From Prorocentrum cordatum (taxonomy: Eukaryota; Sar; Dinophyceae; Prorocentrales; Prorocentraceae), in assembly GCA_963575745.1 (NCBI GenBank), contig CAUYUJ010017848.1, positions 95,315 through 159,314 on the forward strand: a stretch of DNA of 64,000 nucleotides, given 5' to 3'. Every line of letters begins with the position of its first letter. Within the stretch, counting starts at the first letter, position 1. Made by a program: the position numbers and the translations under genes. Below are positions 30,990 through 42,234 of the stretch, one piece after another. The notes under the pieces were generated by a model. The model saw only the letters and a program-made list of their open reading frames with translations. It did not search any database and was not told the origin of the DNA.

Positions 30990-31545
30990 GTAGCGATACG
31001 CCTGCAGATGTGGCGCGTTTGCGGCGCATCCGCAGAGACCTCCGCGCGCGCGTGTCCAGTCGCGCAACGAGGCGCAATCACTTTCGCGGATCGAGACCAC
31101 GGTGCCGAAATATCATCCCGTCGATGCGACGCGCGATCTTCCCCCCGCGCGCCTTGGAGCTGCCAGCTCGCGCGAAGAAGCTGCATGCCGCCGCGCGCCG
31201 ACCACCGCGCGTGCACTTGCGTTCCAAAACCATGGCAGATGCGGCGCGCGAGTCCTCTCCTGCGCGCGCGAGCGCTACCCAGTCGTGCGAGGAAACTGCT
31301 TGACGCCGCGCGCCAGTCCCCTCGCGAGAATCGTGTGCTGAGACCGCTGGTGACGCGACGCGCGAGTCCTCGTCCCTGCACCCGAGCGTTGCTCAGTCGC
31401 GCGAGGAGCTTGCCTGGCGCTGCGCGCTGAATCTGCGTCCCGAGATGTTCGCCGATGCTACGCGCGAGTCCTTCCTTGCGCGCGCTAGCGCTACGCAGTC
31501 GCGCGAGGAGGCTGCTTGGTGCCGCGCGCCAGGGCGATCTTAGGC
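30990..31545. repeat. Degenerate minisatellite, units near 100 bp (GCGCGCGAG core)
   Basis: Recurring blocks such as ACGCGCGAGTCCT and CAGTCGCGCGAGGAG (around 31250-31290, 31360-31410, 31460-31515) mark irregular units. No convincing gene. Confidence 0.6.
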
Positions 31546-31609
31546 AATAGTATTGGTTCGGGGGGCCATCGCAGGGACCGTCGGGGCATCCTGGGCCATC
31601 GCAGGGGCA

Positions 31610-32280
31610 CGGCGCGTCGTGACGTGCAGGGGACCGTGGCCTCGGGAGCGCGCGAGTGCTGCAAGATTCGAGTGCAGCTGATATCCTCGGGAGTGCGCAT
31701 TCGTCACACTTTTTATACGGATTGATTCGTTGTCACAACAACTACAACAACAATAACTACAACAACGACGACGACGACAACAGCAAAACAACCAGGCATC
31801 ACAAAACAAACCAACTAAGAAACAAAAACTATTGGCTGTGGCTTCGGAGCGCACATGTGCCGCAATGGATTACGGACTGTTGCTCAAAGAGCGCGCATGT
31901 GTTTCATTGTGTGAACGTGGTGGCCTCGGGAACGCGCATGCGTAATTATGTATTTGCGACGTATGGCATCGGGAGCGCGCGCATGTGTCTTAATTCGCTA
32001 GGTTTTGTGGCCTCGGGGGCGCATGTGTTGCAATTTGCATGTACGTGTATCCTCGGGAACCCGCATCCGTCGTCATGTTCGGAAGCGCTGTGGCCTCGGG
32101 AGCGCTCGTGCATTGTAATGTACGAAAGAGGAGCGCGCATCTGTTGTGATTTACTAGGCGGGGTGGCCCTTGGAGCGCGAACGTGTTGTAAGTTGCATCG
32201 AATCGTGGCTTCCGGAGCGCGAGCCCATTGAAATTTACTACGGATCGTGGCCGTGGGAGCGCGGATTCATCATGATTTTA
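31610..32280. repeat. Degenerate minisatellite, units near 50-60 bp (GTGGCCTCGGGAGCGCGCAT core)
   Basis: At least ten units of a ~55-bp repeat can be followed, interrupted by a CAA/GAC tract at 31735-31795. Confidence 0.75.
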
Positions 32281-32393
32281 TTTGTCCCACGCAACCCAGG
32301 AGCTGAAAGAACCCAGATTCGATTGGGTAAACCCGTTTGGGGGGCCGGGGTGGGTCGCTCATTCTGCAAACTTCCAGCGTTGGGGTCGACTAG

Positions 32394-32563
32394 ACGTAAG
32401 AGCGACCTTTCGCCAGAGTGACCTTTGGTGCGGGCCCACATGGGTCCCCCAATCGCCGAACGCGGTGCGATATCAGCGGCCCGCGCGTTTGGGTTTGGTT
32501 CCCCCGCGCCCCCCGAATGCCGCGCACCAAAGGTCACTCTTACCCAGGGTCACTCTTGCGTAT
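32394..32563. repeat. Rep-D foldback element, 170 bp
   Basis: Left arm GAGTGACCTTTGGTGCGGGC (near 32418) and right arm GCGCACCAAAGGTCACTCTT (32522-32541) are inverted; outer parts (GTAAGAGCGACC / GGGTCACTCTTGCG) also pair. No coding capacity. The 300 bp downstream are unique sequence with nothing recognised. Confidence 0.75.
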
Positions 32564-32889
32564 AGCCGATGGAACGAGTAGCCATGATCTGTTTCAAACA
32601 TGAAACTTGGTCTTAGTGGGCCCCAGAATTCCAGATCCGTTTTTGCCGTGTTCAAAGGGTGGTTCTGGAGCGTGGGAAAAAATGCTCCCAGAAATGGTGC
32701 AAGAAACAGTTCCAGGATTGGAACACGAACAGGAGCCTGAAACCACATCGCGACGGAACCAGGAAACCATTGCGCCGAAACCAGTACACCAAGTGTTTAC
32801 GTTTCGCGAATTCCCCCCAGGCCGTTCAGAAGCCCTACCCACGAGGGCAGACGGGAAGTGGAAAGCAGAGTGAAGCAGAGCGGTTAAAG

Positions 32890-33160
32890 AGAGGAAGGGG
32901 AGGAACGTGTGGAGCCATTTTGGCGGCCATCTTGGAGTATCGGAGGCCTTCTTGGAGCTATGGGGTTTGGGGGGGCGTCTTGGGGTCCTCTTGAGGCTCT
33001 TTTGGAGCATTTTGGAGTCCTCTTGGGGCTCTTTGGGGGCTCTTGGGGTCCGCTCGGGGCTCTTTTGGCGCCTTTTGGGGGCCCCTCTTGGGGCCCTCTT
33101 GGGCCTCTTGGGAGCCCTGGAGGGCCTGTTGGGGCTGTCGTGGAGGGCGTTTGTAAAAAG
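32890..33160. repeat. CTTGGGGCTCTTTTGG minisatellite, copy 2
   Basis: Degenerate units (CTCTTGGGGCTCTTTGGGGG). It adjoins the left end of the foldback element at 33163. Confidence 0.85.
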
Positions 33161-33162
33161 AG

Positions 33163-34417
33163 TGGGGTGTCCTAACGTTTGAAAGAGCGTGTTCTACCGC
33201 TGCTGGCGGAAAACCGGGGGGGGTCACTACCGGTTCGAACCCCTCCCCCCCCCCCCCCCCCCCCCCCGGGGGGGGTCAATACCCGAACCCCCCCCCCCCC
33301 CCCCCCCCTGCTCATCATGAAAAGGGGGGGGGGTCACTACCGGTTCGAACCCCCCCCTCCCCCCCCCCCCTCGAAAACCGAGTGGGGATGCGGACAGTGG
33401 TGGGGACGGGTTGGTGGGGACAGTGGTGAGGGGACAGCGGGACAGTGGTGGGGACAGTGGGACAGTGGTGGGGACGGTAGTGGTGGGGACAGTGGTGAGG
33501 GGATAGCGGGACAGTGGTGGGGACAGTGGGACAGTGGGACAGCGGTGGGGACGGTAGTGGTGGGGACAGTGGTGGGGACAATGGTGGGAACAGGGGGGGA
33601 CAGTGGACAGTGGTGGTGACGGTGGTGGTGGGGACAGTGGTGTGGGGACAATGGGAACGAGGTGGAAACAGTGGGACAGTGGAGGGTACAATGGTGGTGG
33701 GGACAGTGGTGAAGGCGGTGGCGAGGACGGCGGTGGGACAATGGGACAGAGGTACAGTGGGGACAGTGGTGGGGACAGTGGGGACAGTGGTGGGAACAGT
33801 GGGACAGCTCAGTGGGACAGCGGAGGAGTCAGTGGGACAGTGGGGACAGTGGGGATAGTCGGGCAGTGGTTGGGGCCGTGGAGACAGTGGGGAGAGTGGA
33901 ACCGTGGTGGGAACAGTTCTGGGGACAGCGGGGACAGTGCGACAGTGGTGGGGCCACTGGTGGGGACAGTAGGGGCGGTGGTGGAACCAGTGGGGACAGC
34001 GGTGGTGAGGACAGTGGTGCTGGGAACACCAGTGGGGGATGTGATGCGGACGGTGGTGGGGACCGGGAGTCGTTTGCTGGCGGTGAGTAGGGGGGGGGGG
34101 GAAAGGGGGGGGGGGGGTGAACCGGTAGTGACCCCCCCGGTTTTCCGGATCCGGAGGGGGGGGGGGGGGGGAGGGGTTCGAACCGGTAGTGACCCCCCGG
34201 TTTTCGAGCGGGAGGGGGGGGGGGGGGGGGGGGGGGTTAGGGGAGGGGGGGGGTTTTTTTGCCGGGGAGAGGGGGGGGGGGGGGGGGAGGAGGTTCCGGC
34301 AGGGGGGGGGGATTTTCGGAGGGGGGGGGGGGGAGACCCCCGGGCTCCGGAGGAAAAGGTTGGCAATTTTCCACAGTAAAGCGGCGGTGGATCACGCTCT
34401 CTCTAACGTTTAGTCCC
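33163..34417. mobile_element. 1.25-kb foldback element with ~50-bp terminal inverted repeats
   Basis: The left end (GGGGTGTCCTAACGTTTG, AGAGCGTGTTCTACCGCTGC, GGCGGAAAACC) is matched in inverted form by the right end (GTGGATCACGCTCTCTC, TAACGTTTAGTCCCCCC). Just inside lies a second inverted pair, GGTCACTACCGGTTCGAACC (33226 and 33334) against GGTTCGAACCGGTAGTGACC (34118 as a variant and 34172). The centre (33380-34060) is a GTGGGGACAG minisatellite. CTTGGGG minisatellite lies on both sides, so it probably inserted into that array. G- and C-runs make base calls uncertain. Confidence 0.65.
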
Positions 34418-34429
34418 CCCTTCTGGGCC

Positions 34430-34790
34430 ATCAAAATTTCATCTTAAAACACTCTTGGCCCCTTCTTGGGCGGTCTTAGGCCCGTCTTGGAGGCCTTTTG
34501 GGCCCCTCTTGGGGCTCTCTTGGGCCATCTTGAGGCCTCAAATGCGCATCGGAAGCGAAAAGGCGACAAGGCAAAAATCATTAGTTGTCCTTGGGTTTTT
34601 GAAAGATTGGGGCTTTTCAGGGAGGTCCTCAGGGGTCTCCATCGACACTTGGATCCGTCTTGTGGCCTTCTTGGGGCCTCTTGGGGGGCATGTTGTTAGC
34701 TATATTGAGCCGTGCTGGGCTATCTTGGGCGATCTTGGAGACCATCTTGGGCTCTCCAAGGCCCTCCTGGAGCCATCTTGGGCGAAAAGG
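34430..34790. repeat. CTTGGGGCCTCTTGGG minisatellite, copy 3
   Basis: Same family as copies 1 and 2; continues the array on the right side of the foldback element. 34800-35340 is unique sequence without a recognised gene. Confidence 0.85.
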
Positions 34791-35344
34791 ACCCTCTAAC
34801 GACCCGCGACCCCCCTCGTCCAGGTCCAGGGGAGGGGGTAGCAGGAGGGGTAAACCCCTGCCCGAAGGGGAAGAAGGGTCTTGGAAGAGAAAAGAAAGAT
34901 CTCGTTAGAACGCCTGTCGCCCAGAGGGCTGGCGGGATTGCCCTGTTCTTGTCCAGGGCCAACAAAGAACCTTGGAACAGGGAACAGTGCGTATTGTTGC
35001 CAGCAGTAAAAGCTGCGTGGTGTTGACACCACAGTGGTTTGTAAGACCGTTGCGCTGAAAATATTGCAGGCACGGCGGGTACATTCGATGAGAGTTCTTG
35101 TCATAGTCAAAATACGGGGATGTGTGTTAGTCGATCTTACACATCAGCTGAAGTGAATCACAACCCTAGGAAGCCATCAGTACACCCCCCCATCATCAGA
35201 GGAAACATCAACGGTTCTGGTACCAGGGCCTTTCGACGTTCTTCGTTTGGCCAGATTCCAGGCGAGCGGCGAAAATCATAGAGTAGTTCATATGTTGCCT
35301 TATGGGCTAACGATATCGCTGGAGGGGGCGCCAAAAACAAGTAT

Positions 35345-35520
35345 TTATTTTATTCGTTGGTGCTAACGAGATGGCCGAGGTGGGAGACCATTTGCTTCCC
35401 AGGGTTATACTTGAGGCCATCACAGAATCAGAAATGGTGCCCGGGGGGGCAGCGACGATCCAAAAAATCCGCGCGGAACGCCAAAAGTTTACGTTTGTGC
35501 CGGTTGTTGATCTTCTTTGA
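35345..35520 (+). other. Exon-like island with a Rep-C arm
   Basis: A short open stretch reads NEMAEVGDHLLPRVILEAIT and continues for about 50 codons to a stop at 35520. Its 3' half contains the Rep-C sequence AATCCGCGCGGAACGCCAAA. Too short to identify. Confidence 0.25.
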
Positions 35521-35844
35521 TCGCTTGCCGATTTTTTTTCCACCTTGCCACATTGTTGCAGCAGGCTCTGTGCCACCGCCGCATGGCGCCGCAGGCGCCC
35601 CCCGCCCTCCCGCGGGGCTTCCACGGCAACGGCGCCACGGAGGTCGCCGTCTGCGCTGCGCTGGAGCGCCTGCGGTGTCAGCCGCAGCGCGGGGTCGACC
35701 GCGCGCGGGGAGGGTGAGCTCGTCCTCGTCTGCGCCCCTCGTCTGCGTTCCTCCTGGAGGCGCCTCCTCGCCAAGGATGCAGTCGCTTCGAAGTTTTTGC
35801 CAGGGCGCGTTTCAGGAGAGGTCCAGGGGAAAATGGTGATGAAA

Positions 35845-36453
35845 AGTCCCCTCATCATCATCATCGTCCTCCTCCTCCCCCTCCTCCCCTTCCTCCTCGT
35901 CCTCATCCTCCATATCCTCCTCCTCCTCTTCCTCCTCCCCCTGATCCTCCTCATCGTCCTCCTTCTCCTCATTTCGATTTGGTGGTGCCTCCTCTTCCTC
36001 CTCCTCCTCCTCCTCCTCCTCCTCCCCCTCCTCCTCCTCCTCCTCTTCCTCCGCCTCCTCCTCCTCATCACATCATCATCATTATCATCATCATCATCAT
36101 CATTCATCCATCACGTCATCATCATCATCATCATCATCAGCATCATCATCATCATCATCATCATTCCTCATAATCATCATCATCCTTTCCTCATTCCTCA
36201 TCCTCTCCTTTCACTCCCCCTCTCCTCTCTCCCTCTCCTCTCCTACCTCCTCCTCCTCCGTCCTTCACCCGCCTTTCCTTCTCTCCCTCCTCTCCTCCCC
36301 TCCCTCTCCTCCCTCTCCTCCTCCTCCTCGTCCTCGCTTTTCCTCCTCCCTCCCTCCCTCCCTCCCTCCCTCCCTCCCCCCTCCTCCCTCTTCCCTCTTC
36401 CCTCCTCCTTCCTCCCTCCTCTATCCTCTCTCCCTCCTCCGTCCGTCCTTCTC
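35845..36453. repeat. (CTC)n/(CAT)n pyrimidine-rich tract upstream of a retrotransposon
   Basis: CTC/CTT triplets, then CAT triplets (36064-36180), then CCTCTC-type sequence ending directly at the spliced-leader relict. Confidence 0.95.
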
Positions 36454-36475
36454 TCCGTAGCCTTTTTTGCTCAAG
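36454..36475 (+). other. Dinoflagellate spliced-leader relict
   Basis: The 22 bases read TCCGTAGCC then TTTTTTGCTCAAG. The known leader is D-CCGTAGCCATTTTGGCTCAAG, so 20 of 22 positions agree (A to T and G to T changes). It lies between a pyrimidine tract and the first ORF of the element. Confidence 0.85.
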
Positions 36476-36565
36476 CCAGCCATTTCCAGGTTTCGAGCTT
36501 TGTGCTTTCAACGACCTGTCGACCAGCGCACTTGGAAGTGGCGCAGCTGGTCGGAGCCAATCTTC

Positions 36566-37327
36566 ATGACCAAAGATGACGCGCCATGGCGGACTCAGAA
36601 GAAATCCTGGGATTGTCGTGGATGCAGTTTCCTCAGCTTCCACTTCAGGTCGCAGTGCCATGAAGGTGGAGATCGCGCACCTGCAGCCATTCAGCAAGCT
36701 CAAAAGAAGCAGGCGCAGCAGATGCAGAGCGGCGGTGGCGGGCCCAAGTCAGGCCCCAACCGCTGGTTCCAGGGCCCGCCGAAGCTCGGAGGCAGGGGAG
36801 GGGCACCTGCCGCCGACCCCAGCGCGCTCTCGGTCACTCAGCTGGTGGAGTTGCTGCAGGCGAAGGGCGTGGCCAAGGGCAGTCAGCTCTCTGCAGAGCT
36901 GGAGCCGGTGCTCAAGAAGTCGGAGGAGGTGCAGCCTGTGGACTTGGGGTCTACGAGCCTTCAGGACCTCCTTCAACGCAAGCAGCGGAAGATCAAGCAG
37001 ATCGAGGGCTCCCAGAACCGTGTGGAGGCTGCCAAGGTTGCCATGCAGCAAGCGCGCGCAGCCTTCGACTCGGAGAACGACCAGCTGGCCAAGCATCGCG
37101 AGAGTCTGGCGGAGCTGGAGACCCACATCAAGCAAGCTCAGGCAAAGAGTGTCTTGCCTGAGGCCCCAGCTGAGGACACCGCAGTGGACCCTTCCCACGA
37201 GCTGGCCATGCTGGACATCATGGAGAAGTGCCTGCGCAAGTACGGGGGCACATTCGGCTTCCAAGCGGACACCATCCTCGCGCAGGCCGCAGCCAAGCGG
37301 GCGGAGCTCGAGTCCCAGATCCCCTAG
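36566..37327 (+). CDS. Retrotransposon ORF1: Cys motif plus coiled coil
   Basis: The ATG at 36566 is the first after the spliced leader (MTKDDAPWRTQKKSWDC). A W-x-C-x2-C pair (SWDCRGC) and a later Cys suggest a small zinc finger, as in the ORF1s of the next two elements. A Gln-rich stretch, GGGGPKSGPNRWFQGPP, and a long predicted coiled coil (about residues 135-215: QRKQRKIKQIEGSQNRVEAA onwards) follow. It ends ELESQIP. ORF1 proteins of non-LTR elements bind the RNA. A 96-codon frame starts 4 bp further on. Confidence 0.65.
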   Translation: MTKDDAPWRTQKKSWDCRGCSFLSFHFRSQCHEGGDRAPAAIQQAQKKQAQQMQSGGGGPKSGPNRWFQGPPKLGGRGGAPAADPSALSVTQLVELLQAKGVAKGSQLSAELEPVLKKSEEVQPVDLGSTSLQDLLQRKQRKIKQIEGSQNRVEAAKVAMQQARAAFDSENDQLAKHRESLAELETHIKQAQAKSVLPEAPAEDTAVDPSHELAMLDIMEKCLRKYGGTFGFQADTILAQAAAKRAELESQIP

Positions 37328-37330
37328 CCC

Positions 37331-39376
37331 ATGGACGCGGGGCCGCCTGCCGCGGGGGGCCCTCCTGGGCCTGCTGGGGCTCCTGGCGACTCTGGCGGGC
37401 CTGCCGCAGCAGCCCCTGCGGCCCCTGGGACGCCACAGTTCGATCCAGGAGATGAGGAGCTGCGTGAGGCCTTCGCCGCCGCGGGGTTCGAGGTCGGCTC
37501 GGATGATGACGGCAAATGCAAGCGCTTGCTAGAGAGCCTCGGACCGCTCGCCATGAGGCCCAAGCTGGGGGTAGCCCCGACATCCCAACGGACCTCCTCT
37601 TCTGGCAGCAGAACGTGATCGACCTCGAGTGGCCCTACTTGGGCTTTTCGGTGCCTGCGGCCCGACCAGAGAAGAGCTTCAGCACGGATGCGGAGCGCTG
37701 GGTTATGGACGACGCCGCCCCTCGGGTCATGAGGACCCTCGAAGAGGGTGGCGGCACAGGGACTACGGCTTCGCGTGGGCCGAGGTCGGTTGCCAGGTCG
37801 TCAGGTGACGCACGCTCGACCCCGGAGAAAGCAGAGCCCCCGCCACGCGAGGGCTCGCTGGAGGGGCAGCGCAGCGAGCCGCATGCTCCGAGAATCACTG
37901 CGGGCGAGAGACCCCTGGTTGCACCTGCCTTCGTGGCTAGGGCTCCCTTGGAGTCTTGTGGCATCAGCGGAGTCTCGCCCACAGCAGAGCGGAGGTCGAC
38001 TGCCGCGACGGGATCGGCGGAGCCCTCCTCGCCCACGGGGCCCTGCACGAGGATCTCGGCCAGAGGATCGGCTGCGGCTGGCTTGTCGGCTTCGATTTCC
38101 ACCTGTGCTTGGACTTCGCGGCGTCAGAACGCGGTCGTCGGGTGCTCCTCGAGCCTGGCGGCCTCACGGGTAGATTGCGAGCAGGCTGTGTCGTCTTCCA
38201 CTGGCCGTCAGAGCGCGGCCGTCAGGTGCCCCTCGAGCCCGGCGGCCCCTGGAGTAAATTGCGATCGGCCCTCGCAGTCAGCGGGGGCCGTCTCGCCCAA
38301 ACCTTTCGCTGCACCCAGTAAGAAAAACGATGTCAGAACGCGAGGACAGGTGCTCCTCGAGCCTGGCCTCATCAGAGTAGATTGCGAGCTGCCTGCTGAA
38401 GTGGTACATGAGACTTCGCATGCACAGGAAAGCTGTCAGAACGCTGGGGTCAGGTGCTCCTCGAGCCTGGCTCCATCACGAGTGGATTGCGAGCAGCCGT
38501 CGCGGGCTGGGTCTCGAGCACCACGAGCACAGAGGCGACGGGCACCACCTGAGCAGCAAGTGCGGCGTCTCTGGTCGCTCAACGCCAACGCCTGGAGCCC
38601 TTGGCAGAGCGCGCTTGACTGGCACAGAAGTTGGGGCGCCCAGGCTCGCATCAAGGACCTGGACAAAATTCGCCGTGCTTCTGGATGGCTCGGAGCTAGA
38701 GGGCATCACGGAGCTTTTGGACGGGCGCGACCCACATGGGGAGCAGGCCACTGATAGTTCGGGTGGCATACTGACCGCGGCATCATCGCGCATCGCCTTT
38801 GCTGGGCTTGGTTCGCGCCACACTGGGGTCAGGGACTACGCCAGGGTCAAGTTCATCCGAGGCAACATGGCTTTTCCTCGTGGGCTCCTGTTGGCCTCGG
38901 TCTACGGTTTCGTCGATGCCAGAGATAGGTGCTTCACTTGGGAGATGCTAGAGCAGCCCGGGGCCCCCCTGTGTCGCTCGGGGTATCCGTGGGCTCTGGC
39001 TGGGGATTGTAACATAGCGCCTGATGACGTGAAGCTGTGTAAGTGGATCGAGCTGCTCAAAGGGACGAGTGTGGCCCCGTCGGGGCCAACCTGTTTCTCC
39101 TCCAAGGGCGGCTCCACCATAGACTTCTTCGTGGTCAGCCAGGGCCTGGCCAACTTTGTCAGCGACGTCAGAGCGATATATGGCACACCTTCGCCACCGC
39201 ATGTCGCCATCTCGCTGCCGCTCAAGGGGCCCACGCTCCACGTACCGATTCACGTCCGCAGGACATGGAAGTCGTTTCCTATTGTCCTGCGGATAGCCCC
39301 ACTAAGTGCGCCTGCCGAACACGCATGGCCCTGGCCTGCTGGAGACACAGGGGGCGCGCTGTTGGAAGATGCCTAG
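37331..39376 (+). pseudogene. Linker region and APE-type endonuclease of element 1
   Basis: The Pro/Gly/Ala-rich frame from 37331 shifts at about 37600 into FWQQNVIDLEWPYLGF, continues through a four-unit repeat (38115-38510), and reaches LWSLNANAWSPWQSAL near 38570, the first block of the endonuclease/exonuclease/phosphatase fold. After another shift come SSGGILTAASSRIAFAG, YPWALAGDCNIAPDD (the catalytic D-x-N block, about 39000), STIDFFVVSQGL and SPPHVAISLPL (the final His, about 39200). The E-containing block is lost at the frame change. The enzyme would nick the DNA target. Confidence 0.75.
38115..38510 (+). repeat. Four degenerate ~100 bp repeats inside element 1
   Basis: GTGCTCCTCGAGCCTGGC and GTAGATTGCGAGC recur near 38136, 38225, 38348 and 38452. 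In frame they encode CxxxGVRCSSSLAPSRVDCEQ-like units. Confidence 0.75.
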
Positions 39377-40084
39377 TGCCAGTGGCTCTCCAACATGGAG
39401 CAAGAGCTCTGCAACCAGTTCGACCTGGCGGGAGCTGGCCAGCGGGGCTATACAGGCAGGGTTGACGGCTTCGGGCGGAAGCAGGTGCCGCTGGCCACGC
39501 CCATGGAGAAGGCTGCCATGTCTGGCAGCGGAGGCCAGATGCGAGCCTGGAGGGCACTCGACGCCATCTTGCCCAGGTTCCGCGGTCTCCAGGACCACAC
39601 CCAAGACGACAGGGGCCAGGCGGCAGTGGAGCAGGAGGTCTCACTCACGTCCTTGGGCTTCGTGCTGTCTGACTACACGTCACCGAGCACGGGGCCGCCA
39701 CCGTTGTCGAGCGCAGCTTGGCCATCGCTCTCCGAGTCCACCGCGGCCGATGCGCCTCGCCAGGAGCCTGCGGACAGTGAAGTTGGGCACGCCACGTCGC
39801 CGCATCCACGGGCCGCTGCTGCACGCAGGCGTTGGGGAGCCGCCGACACTCGTCAGGCCCTGCTGGACGGGCTGGACCACCTCGACCTCTCGGAGCTCAC
39901 AGGTGTAGAGTCGATCGAGTTCGACCTGCACGAGCTGCGAGCCAAAACGGTGGCGGGAGGACAAGACCTGGAGATGCTGGCCTCCAACGTGCACAAGGCA
40001 GCGCTGGAAGCGCCCCAGGCGGCGGCCAAGCAGCAGCTCCAGGAGTGGCGCGAGTGGGCTCAATCTGCTGTCAAGTCAGGCGGT

Positions 40085-40937
40085 CGCCGAGCGCACCGAT
40101 TCCTGAAGGATCAGCCTCAGGTGCGAGGCCCCACTGCCCCAGAGGGCTGGCTGGCCGCTTCAAGGATATGCGGCAGCACAGGCCATGCGCGACGAGTGGA
40201 TGAAGCACTGGGGGGGGGGGGGACGCCAAGGGGAGCATCACCCAGGTACAAGCTGCGGTTGCTGATCAGGAGCTGCTGGAGAGGCCGACCTTGGAGCGGG
40301 TCCGCGCGGCCTGCCGCTCTTTCTCGCACCAGGTCGGCTTGGGGGTCGATTATGTGAATCCGCGCTCCTTCGACCTCCTCGACGACGACGTCGTGGAGAG
40401 GCTGGTCGACCTGGTGATGATGTGGGAAGCAGGCCCCCAGCTGTCGGCCAGGTGGCCAACGCTCACTGTCTTCCCCGGCAAACCCGACGGCTCGGGTGCC
40501 AGGCCGATCGCCTTCATCTGCTCCATCCTCAGATTGCGGGGCAAGGCCAGGAGGGACATGGCCAAGGCGTGGGAAGTCGAACATGCGGCTGGAGTTGTTT
40601 GAGGGGCCCGTGACAGAGAGTGCGACAGAGCAGGCTGGGTACACCAGACCATGGCTCACTATGCCCGAGCAAAGGGCATGCAGTCAGGCACCTTGGCCAC
40701 GGACCTAGACAAGTTTTACGAGCGCATTGCACTTCGGTTTTGTTCGCTGAGGCGGAGGCAGCGAAGTTCTCGACCAGGCCCTGCAGGGCGGCCTGTTCGC
40801 TCTACGCGGGGCCACGAGCGGTGAGCTTCATGGGATGCGTCTCCCATGTGTTCCACGCCTCGGGCACGGTGCTCGCTGGCTGCTCCCTCGCGACTAGCCT
40901 CGCCAGAGTGCTGCTCTACCGCCTGCTGACCACGGTG

Positions 40938-40971
<34 letters not shown>

Positions 40972-41237
40972 ACCCGTCGGTGATGGCCAGGAACGCGATC
41001 GACGACATCAGCGTGCAGGTGGTCGGCACCAGCCCCCACGTCGTCAGGCTGCTCGGCGGCGTCGGGGGCCAGATCACCGCTGGCTTGCAGCGCCTACGAC
41101 TGGTCGTCTCAGAGAAAACATCGAAGATCCTCGCCTCGTCGCAAGGGGTTGCTAAGGGGCTTGCTAGCGCCTGGAAGGCCTCGTTCCAGAGGAAGGCGGC
41201 GATTCGGAGTCTTGGACTGGCAGGTAGGTTCCACTAG
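40085..41237 (+). pseudogene. Reverse transcriptase of element 1
   Basis: GARPIAFICSILRLRGKARR (about 40500) is the RT block before the palm. Motif A, ATDLDKFYERIAL, lies near 40697-40735 in one frame; motif B, TVLAGCSLATSLARVL, and motif C, NAIDDISVQVVG, lie in another (about 40867-41030), with VVSEKTSKILASS as motif D. So A and B are separated by a frameshift. A (GA)n expansion sits between B and C. The frame stops at 41237. Confidence 0.8.
40939..40972 (+). repeat. (GA)n expansion inside the RT palm
   Basis: The tract AGAGAGAAAGAGAGAG and on encodes an Arg-Glu run between RT motifs B and C (RLLTTVERERERERER, then PSVMARNAIDD) without breaking frame. Confidence 0.9.
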
Positions 41238-42234
41238 GCTTGCCCCCATGGCCCCCTCTCGGGTTCGGACTTGCGCGCGCAGGTCTAGGCGTCTCAGAGC
41301 CCTGAGGAGAGCTGGGGCCTTTGTGGGACACATCCAGAGAGCGGGTCCTCAGGCTTCTGCGTTGCGCGGGGCTTCGGTCAGGTGCTTTCCTTGGGCGCAG
41401 TTGAAAAGGATCCGCTCTCAGGCCCTGCTGTCTTTGGCGCCTGCGAGGAAAGGGGCCTCGGTCGGTTCAAAGCTCCGCACGTTCAAGCAGGGTAAAACCA
41501 TGGACCCCGTTTCCCTTTATTGCAAGCAAGTAGTTTTTGAGTGGGCTCGTGTTGTTTGGGATGGACCCCCTAGCATAGCTATCCTACAGGCTGCCCTTGA
41601 GGATCCAGTGCGATCGCTTGCCTCCACCAGCCGCCCGTGGTCCAGAGCGACGTCGCCTGCCCACGTGTTCGTCCTTGTTTGTGGAGATCTGGGGTGGGAA
41701 GCGAGATCAGCACGCCTCGTTGTCCTGGCAACTGGTGAGCAGATAGACCTGCTCAGGCTGTCGCCAACTGTAGTCGCCTCACTCGCCCAGTTTTCGCGCC
41801 CTTGAGGCTCGTGTCGGTTCGGAGTCGTGGTGTCGTCCTATCTTCTGGCAGCCGCGGGATCAACTCTTGTCCGGGCGCACGGACTCCTGAACTAAATATC
41901 ATGTCAATGCCCTCAGGGCTTCGGTCTCGGGGACCCACTGGCCGCAGGATCGGCTGTACAGGCATGGGCTCGTGCCTTGCAACCTCGGCAGGCTTTGTCA
42001 AGGTGGCCCAGGGACCATGTTCCATCGAAGGTTTCTCTGTGATGCATGGGCGTCAGATCGTGCTCTTTACCTGTCTGGAGGGGCGCTAGCTGCCGCCAAG
42101 CGAACTCGGGAGTTTAATGACCCAGGAGAGTATTTTGCTTCTGGGCTGCTTCCGTCCCCCAGGGAGTTGCCCCCCCCGCCCCTGGGGTCTCAAAGCTGCC
42201 ACGTTTCCTGGATTCGGAGGCCAGAGGATGGCCT

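Noticed and set aside
33226-34185. tRNA B-box-like GGTTCGAACC
   Set aside because: The match is a palindrome within inverted repeats. No A box, anticodon arm or cloverleaf can be formed around it.
37516-38754. A single 412-codon gene
   Set aside because: It is a composite of retroelement linker sequence and repeats; the endonuclease continues in another frame.
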